A DNA stretch of 34,185 nucleotides, taken from Chitinophagaceae bacterium UBA2791 (GTDB taxonomy: Bacteria > Bacteroidota > Bacteroidia > Chitinophagales > Chitinophagaceae). The position numbers and the translations under genes were made by a program. The first letter of the stretch is position 1; each line of letters starts with the position of its first letter. The notes under the pieces were generated by a model. That model was not told where the DNA came from, ran no database searches, and saw only the letters and a program-made list of their open reading frames with translations. Below are positions 24,929 to 32,218 of the stretch, piece by piece. The stretch lies in assembly GCA_002352105.1 (NCBI GenBank), contig DEHV01000012.1, positions 1 to 34,185 on the forward strand. The letters are read 5' to 3'.

Positions 24929-27754
24929 TTATTTGCTCAGGTACATGCTCCGGTCCTTATACAGTTTCCTGAAATACGGGTCCCGAAGGTCTTTGATAAA
25001 GCGGATCGCTTCCCCGGTGCTCTTCATCTCAGGGCCCAGTTCCCTGCTTACGCCCGGAAACTTGTTGAAACTGAATACCGGCTCTTTAACGGCGAATCCT
25101 TTGAGCTTTTTCTCGAATTTGAAATCGGTGAGTTTATGAGCGCCGATCATCACCTTGGTGGCGATATTCAGATAGGGTATCTGGTAGGCTTTTGCAATAA
25201 ACGGCGTGGTGCGCGAGGCCCTGGGGTTGGCCTCGATAACAAATACCTTCCCGTCTTTGATGGCAAACTGTATATTGATCAATCCGCGGATGTCCAGCGC
25301 GCGGGCGATCTTTTCTGCATAGTGCTCCATCGTGGTGACCACCAGGGGCGTAAGATTAAATGCGGGTAATACGGCATTGCTGTCGCCGCTATGTATGCCC
25401 GCGGGTTCTATATGTTCCATGACGCCCATGACATGGAAGTTCTTCCCGTCAAAAATAGCGTCTATCTCGGCCTCCTGGCAGCGGTCGAGAAAATGGTCGA
25501 TAAGTATCTTATTGCCCGGGATATGCTTAAGCAGGCTGACCACCGCTTTTTCAACTTCTTCGTCGTTGATCACGATCCGCATTCTTTGGCCGCCCAGCAC
25601 ATAGCTCGGCCTTACCAGAACCGGGTAACCTACCCTGTTGGCTACTGCTATGGCATCGTCCACGGAATATGCGGTGCCGTATTCGGGGTAGGGGATCTCC
25701 AGTTTTTTCAGCATATCGCTGAACCGTCCGCGGTCTTCCGCGATATCCATATTCTCGAAGGAAGTGCCTATGATCTTTATTCCCTTTTCGGCGAGCCGTT
25801 CGGAGAGCTTCAAAGCCGTCTGGCCGCCCAACTGTACGATAACGCCTTCGGGTTTTTCCCATTCAATGATCTCCCACAGATGTTCCCAGTAAACCGGTTC
25901 GAAATACAGCTTATCGGCCATATCAAAATCCGTACTCACGGTCTCGGGGTTGCAGTTGACCATGATGGCTTCATAACCGCATTCCTTGATGGCCAGCAGG
26001 CCATGCACGCAGCAATAGTCGAATTCAATTCCCTGGCCTATCCGGTTTGGCCCCGAACCCAGTACAATGATCTTTTTCTTATCGCTTACCTTGCTTTCGT
26101 TGGCCTGGCCATTCTCGAAAGTAGAATAGAAATAGGGGGTTTTTGCTTCAAACTCTGCCGCGCAGGTGTCCACCATTTTAAATACGCGGGTGATGCCTGC
26201 AGCCTTTCTTTTCTCATACAGGGCGTCTTCTGTGCCATCGTTCATAATGCGGCAGATCTGCTCGTCGCTGAAACCAAGCCGTTTGGCGTCCTTTAATAGA
26301 TCCAATGGCAGGGTATCGAGTTTGTAGTTGGCCAGTTCCTTTTCCATTGCGCATATCTTCTGTATCTCGTACAGGAACCAACGGTCGATCCCATTAGTGG
26401 CTTTTGAGATGGTGCTTACGGAGATGCCGGCCATCAGCGCGTCCTTTATGCGGAAGATGCGATCCCATTTGGGCGTTTTGATGTATTCCAGCAGCGCTTC
26501 GGCATGCATCAGGCTTTTACCGTAATATCCCAGCCCCACTGCATTGTTTTCAAGGCTCTGGCAGGCTTTCTGGATGGCTTCGGCAAAGCTTCTGCCAATC
26601 GCCATCACTTCTCCCACGCTTTTCATTTGCAATCCCAATGTATCGTCGGAGCCTTTGAACTTGTCAAAGTTCCAGCGGGGCATTTTCAGGATCACATAGT
26701 CCAGCGTAGGCTCAAAATAAGCCGATGTACTGCCGGTGATCTGGTTCGGCAATTCGTCCAGCGTAAATCCGATGGCCAGTTTAGCGGCTATCTTCGCGAT
26801 CGGGTATCCTGTGGCTTTAGATGCCAGGGCCGAAGAACGGCTTACACGGGGATTGATCTCTATGGCAATGATCTCTTCTGTATCGGGGTTAAGCGCAAAC
26901 TGGACATTACAACCTCCGGCAAAATTGCCCAGGTCGCGCATCATTCGGATGGCCGTGTTACGCATGAGCTGGAAGGCTGTATCGCTGAGGGTCATGGCTG
27001 GCGCTACCGTTATGGAATCGCCGGTATGTACGCCCATGGGGTCGAAGTTTTCCACGGTGCAGATGATAACCACATTATTATTCGAATCCCTCAGCAGTTC
27101 CAACTCAAATTCTTTCCACCCCAGCACGGCTTTTTCTACCAGCACTTCATGGATCGGGGAAGCTTCCAGGCCGCGGTTCAGCGCCTCGTCCAGGTCATCT
27201 TTATCATGCACAAACCCGCCTCCTGTGCCGCCCAGGGTAAAAGAGGGGCGGATGACCAGGGGAAACCCTATATCCTGCGCAAATTCCTTTCCTTCCAGGA
27301 AGGAATTTGCTGTTTTTGCCGGGGAAACCGGCACGCCCAGTTCGATCATCCATTTGCGGAACTCTTCGCGGTCTTCCGCCTTATCAATGGCTTTTATGTC
27401 AACGCCGATCAGGCGCACATTGTATTTTTCCCAGATGCCCAGGTCTTCCACTTCCTTTGCCAGGTTCAGTGCGGTTTGTCCGCCCATTGTAGGCAACACC
27501 GCATCAACCTGGTTCTCCTCCAGTATCTGTTCGATACTTTCCACCGTCAACGGCAGAAGGTAAACCTTATCGGCCATCATCGGATCGGTCATGATGGTTG
27601 CGGGATTGCTATTGATCAGCAGCACTTTTATTCCTTCTTCCCTTAAACTTCGCGCAGCCTGCGATCCGGAATAGTCAAATTCACAAGCCTGGCCGATGAT
27701 AATAGGTCCCGAGCCGATAATTAATACAGATTTAATTGAGAGGTCTTTTGGCAT
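24929..27754 (-). CDS. carB: Carbamoyl-phosphate synthase large subunit, lacking the MGS regulatory domain
   Basis: CarB makes carbamoyl phosphate for pyrimidines and arginine from ammonia (supplied by CarA), bicarbonate and two ATP. The 941 residues contain both halves: IIGSGPIIIGQACEFDYSG with the first ATP-grasp domain (carboxyphosphate step), the oligomerisation region, and VLGSGPNRIGQGIEFDYCC with the second ATP-grasp domain (carbamate step). Both substrate-site motifs (PRVSRSSALASKATGYP and NPRASRTTPFIAKA) are intact. The protein ends RSMYLSK soon after FSFNKFPGV. E. coli CarB continues for about 130 residues with the MGS-fold domain that binds UMP, IMP and ornithine; that domain is absent. 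As I recall, other Bacteroidota have the same short form, so this is a lineage trait, not a truncation. No carA is in the window. Confidence 0.96.
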   Translation of the reverse strand: MPKDLSIKSVLIIGSGPIIIGQACEFDYSGSQAARSLREEGIKVLLINSNPATIMTDPMMADKVYLLPLTVESIEQILEENQVDAVLPTMGGQTALNLAKEVEDLGIWEKYNVRLIGVDIKAIDKAEDREEFRKWMIELGVPVSPAKTANSFLEGKEFAQDIGFPLVIRPSFTLGGTGGGFVHDKDDLDEALNRGLEASPIHEVLVEKAVLGWKEFELELLRDSNNNVVIICTVENFDPMGVHTGDSITVAPAMTLSDTAFQLMRNTAIRMMRDLGNFAGGCNVQFALNPDTEEIIAIEINPRVSRSSALASKATGYPIAKIAAKLAIGFTLDELPNQITGSTSAYFEPTLDYVILKMPRWNFDKFKGSDDTLGLQMKSVGEVMAIGRSFAEAIQKACQSLENNAVGLGYYGKSLMHAEALLEYIKTPKWDRIFRIKDALMAGISVSTISKATNGIDRWFLYEIQKICAMEKELANYKLDTLPLDLLKDAKRLGFSDEQICRIMNDGTEDALYEKRKAAGITRVFKMVDTCAAEFEAKTPYFYSTFENGQANESKVSDKKKIIVLGSGPNRIGQGIEFDYCCVHGLLAIKECGYEAIMVNCNPETVSTDFDMADKLYFEPVYWEHLWEIIEWEKPEGVIVQLGGQTALKLSERLAEKGIKIIGTSFENMDIAEDRGRFSDMLKKLEIPYPEYGTAYSVDDAIAVANRVGYPVLVRPSYVLGGQRMRIVINDEEVEKAVVSLLKHIPGNKILIDHFLDRCQEAEIDAIFDGKNFHVMGVMEHIEPAGIHSGDSNAVLPAFNLTPLVVTTMEHYAEKIARALDIRGLINIQFAIKDGKVFVIEANPRASRTTPFIAKAYQIPYLNIATKVMIGAHKLTDFKFEKKLKGFAVKEPVFSFNKFPGVSRELGPEMKSTGEAIRFIKDLRDPYFRKLYKDRSMYLSK

Positions 27755-28076
27755 TTTGAGTTGGAGTATTTTCTAAAAACAAATTGCGCAAAAGTAAGGG
27801 AGCAGGAGCAATTTTGAGGATTTTTTTTGATATTCTCCGGTTGCGCGCCGAATTGATCTTCCGTTGCAAGATATTTTCCCGGGCGCTTTGGCCCGCGCTG
27901 CATTTGTTCCATCGAGCCGGGCCTCTTTTTGTCCGCCTGTTTTGTTAAGAATGGAAGGTCCTGGCGCAAATAGCGCTTCCATAAAACCATGCCGGTACGC
28001 CTGCGCCCTACAAAAAAGCGTCCCAGGTTGGGACGCTTCAAGGTATAAGCCTGGGATATGCATCCCATAATATTTT
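27755..28076. other. Intergenic gap upstream of carB
   Basis: These 322 nt contain a strong terminator for the upstream small gene (28016-28038) and presumably the carB promoter. Open frames on both strands exist but have no recognisable features. No riboswitch or carAB-type operator was recognised. Confidence 0.5.
28016..28038 (-). terminator. Intrinsic terminator after the 71-residue membrane peptide gene
   Basis: AAGCGTCCCA (28016-28025) and TGGGACGCTT (28029-28038) form a perfect 10-bp stem with a 3-nt loop. On the minus strand the stem runs directly into TTTTTTG. This is a textbook intrinsic terminator, 38 nt past the stop at 28077. Confidence 0.9.
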
Positions 28077-28292
28077 TCAACTGCGATGGAAGGAAGCCAT
28101 TTCTATCTCATCCAGCGCAACGCCGCCTTCGCGCGCCAGTTTTTTCTGTTCTTCTACAGAACGCTTTTCGTCGTAAAGGTTCCTGAACTTAAACACCCAT
28201 TTCTGCCTGGCTTCGCTACCCTTAACAAGCTCGATCAAAGGAGCCGCGATCAGTATCAATAATAATGTCCATTTGCTGTTGATCTTTTTCAT
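28077..28292 (-). CDS. Small membrane-associated protein of unknown function
   Basis: This 71-residue protein begins MKKINSKWTLLLILIAAPL. That is one N-terminal hydrophobic segment (about 9-22) that could be a signal peptide or a membrane anchor. The remainder is charged, with a helical-looking stretch (YDEKRSVEEQKKLAREGG). I do not recognise the family. The main support that it is real is the strong intrinsic terminator 38 nt downstream in the right orientation, plus a clean ATG and a normal residue mix. It lies between carB and the divergent M23 peptidase gene, about 290 nt from the latter. An anchored helical peptide that binds a partner at the membrane is possible, but nothing shows which. 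Confidence 0.65.
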   Translation of the reverse strand: MKKINSKWTLLLILIAAPLIELVKGSEARQKWVFKFRNLYDEKRSVEEQKKLAREGGVALDEIEMASFHRS

Positions 28293-28552
28293 ATTCTCGG
28301 CTTAAATATCAGAAGATAGATGTATCGGCTCATTGTAACTTTATCCCCGGCCGCGCAACATGCTGAAGTTGAGTGAGTCGCTACTGCAGATACTGTATAA
28401 GACAGGAATTTGTTAAGAAACGCTGTATAGCCGTAGAAAAAATCATACCATTTAACAGTTTTTTCATATGAGGATATGTTTTATATGCGTTGCATTGTTT
28501 TGTAAAGACTTCACAAAAGACTGAACCGGGTCTTCTGCTGGGGTTATTAGTT

Positions 28553-28560
28553 TAATTTTG
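28553..28560 (+). promoter_or_regulatory. Candidate -7 box for the M23 peptidase-bcp operon
   Basis: TAATTTTG is a full match to TAnnTTTG, 21 nt before the ATG at 28582. No good TTTG lies 17-23 nt further upstream, so the promoter is only half supported. Confidence 0.45.
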
Positions 28561-28581
28561 TTTCGAACAAAAGTTGACTGG

Positions 28582-30276
28582 ATGAGATGCATTTTTTTTA
28601 GCCTGCTGGTTTTGACTGTTTTGGATTGTCTGGGCCAGTGGGAATACCCCAAAGGTTATTTCCGGAACCCTCTTGATATCCCCATCAGCCTCAGCGGTAA
28701 TTTCGGCGAGCTTCGGTCCGGCCATTTTCATATGGGGTTGGATCTAAAAACAAATCAGCGTCAAAACCTCCGGGTTTATGCTGCCGCCGGAGGATATATC
28801 GCCAGGGTAAAGATCGAACCGGGCGGATTTGGCCGGGCGATCTACATCAATCATCCCAATGGATTTACCACGGTTTACGCTCACCTGAATGATTTTTATC
28901 CCAAGCTGGAGGCTTACCTGAAGGAAAAACAGTATGAGCTGGAATCCTGGCAGGTATACCTGCAACTGCCTCCCGGTTTGTTTGAAGTGAAAAAAGGCGA
29001 TTTTATCGCGTATAGCGGAAACACGGGCGGCTCGGGGGGGCCGCATCTGCATTTTGAGATCAGGCGGACAGAAGAAGACGTGAACATCAATCCCTTGCTG
29101 TTTGGCCTTCCGTTGAAAGACGATACCAGGCCCAGGATACTCCGGCTTGCGCTGTACGACCGCACCAGGAGCGTATATGAACAGTCGCCCAGGATATTTC
29201 CTGTTAGCGCGGGTTCCGCTTCTTCCCTGGTTACTTCCCCCCGTATCATTAAATCGGCTTCCCCGTTGATCAGCTTTGCCGTTACCGCTTACGATACTCA
29301 TTCGGGCTCGACCAACCTGAACGGGATCTACGAAGGCGCCCTGAAGGTTAACGGGAAGGAGGAAGAATCTTTTAAAATGGAATATATCAGCTATGACGAT
29401 ACCCGTTATCTTAATGCGCATATTGATTATCGTCATAAGGCCGGGGGAGGCCCCTACCTGCAACACCTGTCGGAGTTGCCGGGATACCTCAATTCCATTT
29501 ATTCCAAAGGCAACAGTAGCGGCGTGATCGATATCAGCGACGGCGGCGTGCATGATATCTCCATTATCGTCCGCGATGTCAATGGCAATGCCATGACGTT
29601 GAACACGCAGGTGCAATACGAGTATAAGCCTCCCGCGGCTGTTGCGAAGGGAAAAACATTTTATCCGTTGATGCTGGACGGGTTTGAAGCCGGGAACTGC
29701 GAATTTTATATTGGCGAAAGGTGTTTGTACGATTCTGTCCATATCGCATACAGCAGCGCGGCCTCTGCCGATCCTGCCGTGATCTCCGACGCGCATACCA
29801 TCGGCGCAAGTTATATTCCCTTACATGATTCCATGCTGGTCATGATCCGCCCCAAGGCCGAATTCTCCGATGAATCGAAACAGCGAACCGTCATGCAGTT
29901 GCGATCCGGCTCCAGTACTTATGTGCAGAAGGTTCAGTGGCAGCACGAATGGGCCTATGCCCGGTTCCGTGGGTTCGGAACGTTCATGCTGATCGTCGAT
30001 TCCGAGCCCCCCGAGATCGTTCCTATCGGCTTTGCCAATGGGGCCAACCTGCAAAAAGCCTCCCGCATTGCTTTTACCGTAAGGGATAATCTCAGCAGGG
30101 TTAAAAATGTGAGGGCTGAACTGGACGGCCGCTGGCTTCGGTTTACCAATGATAAACACAAAACATTTGTATATTCTTTTGATGAGAAATGCCCCCCGGG
30201 CAAGCATGAGCTCGTGATCTATGCCGAAGACGAGGCCGGCAACAGCAGCGTGAAAAGTATAACCTTTAACCGATAG
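28582..30276 (+). CDS. M23 family metallopeptidase with a long beta-rich C-terminal region
   Basis: The 563-residue exported protein has a signal sequence at about 1-18 (FFSLLVLTVLDCLGQ). The start is ATG 28582; a TTG nine codons upstream is in frame but lies in the promoter box. The LytM/M23 zinc site is complete: HFHMGLD gives His50 and Asp54, YAHL gives His101, and GGPHLHFEIR gives His155 and His157. Enzymes of this fold cut peptide cross-links in peptidoglycan. The remaining 390 residues look like beta-sandwich repeats (for example ITAYD/FAVTAYDTHSG and DNLSRVKNVRAELDGRW) and end in the Ig-like phrase YAEDEAGNSSVKSI. They may bind the wall or a surface partner. bcp follows after 9 nt, so the two form an operon. 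Confidence 0.88.
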   Translation: MRCIFFSLLVLTVLDCLGQWEYPKGYFRNPLDIPISLSGNFGELRSGHFHMGLDLKTNQRQNLRVYAAAGGYIARVKIEPGGFGRAIYINHPNGFTTVYAHLNDFYPKLEAYLKEKQYELESWQVYLQLPPGLFEVKKGDFIAYSGNTGGSGGPHLHFEIRRTEEDVNINPLLFGLPLKDDTRPRILRLALYDRTRSVYEQSPRIFPVSAGSASSLVTSPRIIKSASPLISFAVTAYDTHSGSTNLNGIYEGALKVNGKEEESFKMEYISYDDTRYLNAHIDYRHKAGGGPYLQHLSELPGYLNSIYSKGNSSGVIDISDGGVHDISIIVRDVNGNAMTLNTQVQYEYKPPAAVAKGKTFYPLMLDGFEAGNCEFYIGERCLYDSVHIAYSSAASADPAVISDAHTIGASYIPLHDSMLVMIRPKAEFSDESKQRTVMQLRSGSSTYVQKVQWQHEWAYARFRGFGTFMLIVDSEPPEIVPIGFANGANLQKASRIAFTVRDNLSRVKNVRAELDGRWLRFTNDKHKTFVYSFDEKCPPGKHELVIYAEDEAGNSSVKSITFNR

Positions 30277-30285
30277 CATAATTTT

Positions 30286-30741
30286 ATGACGCATTTAAAA
30301 GCAGGCGATAAGGCGCCGATGTTTACCGGCACAGATCAGAATGGAGATGCCGTTTCTTTATCCCAGTTTAAAGGCAGGAAGCTGATTTTGTATTTTTATC
30401 CCCAGGACAATACGCCTACCTGTACGGTTCAGGCTTGCAATCTTCGCGACAATTACGCGCTGTTGCAAAAGCATGGCTATGCCGTAGTGGGCGTCAGTCC
30501 CGATGACCCGGCCAAGCATAAAAAGTTTGAATCAAAATTCAATCTTCCCTTTACCCTTATTGCGGATACCTCCCATGAAATTATCCGGCGGTACGGCGTA
30601 TGGGGCGAGAAGCAGCTGTACGGTCGCAGGTATATGGGATTGCACCGCACCAGTTTTGTGATTGATGAAAACGGCGTTATCACTAAAATTTTCCTGCGTC
30701 CTAAAAGCAAGGAGCATGCCGAGGAGATCCTTGCCGGATAA
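30286..30741 (+). CDS. bcp: Thioredoxin-dependent peroxiredoxin, Bcp/PrxQ type
   Basis: This 151-residue cytoplasmic thiol peroxidase reduces hydrogen peroxide and organic peroxides with electrons from thioredoxin. FYPQDNTPTCTVQACNLRD (37-55) contains the peroxidatic Cys46 and the resolving Cys51, five residues apart as in atypical two-Cys PrxQ enzymes. VVGVSPDDPAKHKKF and the later RTSFVIDENG are in their usual places. Length is normal for the family. It follows the M23 peptidase gene by 9 nt; pairing of a wall hydrolase with a peroxidase is not an obvious functional unit. It converges on birA across a 79-nt gap with no clear terminator. Confidence 0.95.
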   Translation: MTHLKAGDKAPMFTGTDQNGDAVSLSQFKGRKLILYFYPQDNTPTCTVQACNLRDNYALLQKHGYAVVGVSPDDPAKHKKFESKFNLPFTLIADTSHEIIRRYGVWGEKQLYGRRYMGLHRTSFVIDENGVITKIFLRPKSKEHAEEILAG

Positions 30742-30820
30742 CCCGGCGTTGAGCGTCGCGTTTTACCAATGGGGAATGCTCCCGATCGGACCGCAGGTTG
30801 CAGACCGAAGGGTGTATTGA

Positions 30821-31594
30821 TCATACCCACTCTATTTCTCCAAATGAAAAACGTCTTTCCATGGCATCGCAGGCGATCAGTTCGCCGGAAGCTTCTACGC
30901 GTTGAATAACGGTTTCGAAAACAATATTCCCCTGCCTGAGCCTTACCGTTTCCCCTTTTTTATACAGGTGGTCGCAGTAAGCTTCCATGATCTTTTCGGG
31001 ATCCGTATCGCGTATCCATTGGATGCGGGAATCAAGTCGTTCTACCAGTTGCCGGGCAAGAGTTACGATATCGAATGTATTCCCGGTGATCTGTTTCAGG
31101 GATACGGCTTTGGGAGCGTCCGGGGGAAAATGGGTCTGGTTGATGTTGATGCCTATCCCGATCACCGAATATGACCAGGCATGGCCGGAGTATATGTTTT
31201 CGATCAGAATGCCGCCTGCCTTTCTGTCATTCCAGTAAAGATCATTCGGCCATTTTATTTTTACCTGGTCGCCGGCATAATGTTGAAAGAGATCATAGCA
31301 GGCCAGCGCGGTGGCGGCAGAGAGCAAAAAGGGGCGTGGTTGCGGGTTTTGCAGCTGAAGCGCTACGCTTAGCGTGATGTTTTCACCGGGTTTGGCCTGC
31401 CAGGATCTACCCCTTTGCCCCTTGCCTGCGGTTTGGCAAATGGCCAGCAAACAGGCGCCGGAACCTATCACTCCGGCATGCAGTTTTGCCATGGCATAGT
31501 TGTTGGTACTTTCAACCTGGGAAAGAATAATAAAAGGTCTTCCGACCACATGATTGGAGGAAGTATATGAGAACAAATTACTATTTTTGGTCAT
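30821..31594 (-). CDS. birA: Biotin--[acetyl-CoA carboxylase] ligase, without a DNA-binding domain
   Basis: This enzyme activates biotin with ATP and joins it to the biotin-carrier protein of acetyl-CoA carboxylase and other carboxylases. From ATG 31594 it has 257 residues. ESTN (28-31), the biotinyl-AMP loop GKGQRGRSW (57-65), KWPNDLY (114-120) and the Lys-Ala-Gly-Gly motif (125-128) are all present. There is no N-terminal helix-turn-helix, so it is a pure ligase and not the biotin-operon repressor seen in E. coli. An upstream ATG at 31630 would add 12 residues; I prefer the inner start because MTKNSNLFSY fits the family better and leaves promoter space. It is divergent from rsfS. Confidence 0.93.
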   Translation of the reverse strand: MTKNSNLFSYTSSNHVVGRPFIILSQVESTNNYAMAKLHAGVIGSGACLLAICQTAGKGQRGRSWQAKPGENITLSVALQLQNPQPRPFLLSAATALACYDLFQHYAGDQVKIKWPNDLYWNDRKAGGILIENIYSGHAWSYSVIGIGININQTHFPPDAPKAVSLKQITGNTFDIVTLARQLVERLDSRIQWIRDTDPEKIMEAYCDHLYKKGETVRLRQGNIVFETVIQRVEASGELIACDAMERRFSFGEIEWV

Positions 31595-31662
31595 TACGAA
31601 AATAAGAGGGTTCTTGTTAAATCCCTGCAAATAGATTTATTCAACTAAAAATGATGTGATTA

Positions 31663-32067
31663 TTGGAACAATTGTCAATTTTAACTACCCGTCGAAAGAG
31701 AACAGGGGCAGCCAGGTTAACCAGAAATTCAAAACTATTTAAAACCATCATCAACGCTATCCAGGAAAAAAAAGGCGAAAAAATCGTATCTCTTGATCTT
31801 CGGAAAATACCAGAGGCAGTAGCCGATTTTTTTATCATATGCGAGGCGGGAAGCAGCACCCAGGTCAAAGCCATAGCGGATTACACGGAATATCAGGTTA
31901 AAGAAATTATAAATGAATTACCGTATAAGTCGGAAGGTCAGCAGGTTGGTCGCTGGGCGTTAATTGACTATGTTAACGTGGTCGTGCATGTGATGCAGCC
32001 TGAGGCAAGAAACTTTTATAAGTTGGAAGAAATGTGGAGCGACGCCCCGAGTGAAGAACACCATTAA
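31663..32067 (+). CDS. rsfS: Ribosomal silencing factor RsfS
   Basis: RsfS binds protein L14 on the 50S subunit and blocks joining with 30S when nutrients run low. The 134 residues contain the family core: INAIQEKKGEKIVSLDLRKI, VADFFIICEAGSSTQVKAIAD and GRWALIDYVNVVVHVM, ending with ARNFYKLEEMWSDA. The start is TTG at 31663 (LEQLSILTTRRKR). A stop codon lies two codons upstream, and there is no in-frame ATG until the C-terminal part, so TTG is close to forced. The basic N-terminal tail is common in this phylum. It is divergent from birA and is followed 151 nt later by ftsH. Confidence 0.93.
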   Translation: MEQLSILTTRRKRTGAARLTRNSKLFKTIINAIQEKKGEKIVSLDLRKIPEAVADFFIICEAGSSTQVKAIADYTEYQVKEIINELPYKSEGQQVGRWALIDYVNVVVHVMQPEARNFYKLEEMWSDAPSEEHH

Positions 32068-32159
32068 TTCCTTTCTGATATTGGTTTTTCAGCGCCAGAA
32101 TCAAAAAGCTCTGTTAAAGCAGTAACAACAACCTCAAAGTATCAATTTTCTTACCTTTT

Positions 32160-32190
32160 TTTGAACAAATACGCAACATAATTATTATTT
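32160..32190 (+). promoter_or_regulatory. Possible ftsH promoter
   Basis: TTTG (32160-32163) is followed after exactly 19 nt by TATTATTT (32183-32190), which matches TAnnTTTG at four of its six fixed positions. The start of transcription would be near 32197, about 22 nt before the ftsH ATG. The second half is imperfect. Confidence 0.4.
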
Positions 32191-32218
32191 AGACAACAAG
32201 CAGAAGTTAATAAAATAT

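Noticed and set aside
26504..27646. Long plus-strand open frame (380 codons) opposite carB
   Set aside because: It lies fully antisense to highly conserved carB sequence; its product has no recognisable motif and is a composition shadow.
27773..28063. Open frames between carB and the 71-residue gene
   Set aside because: They run across the strong terminator and overlap each other on both strands, with no conserved-looking content.
28744..29796. Minus-strand open frame of 350 codons opposite the M23 peptidase gene
   Set aside because: The opposite strand encodes an intact zinc peptidase with all catalytic residues; the antisense product shows no domain.
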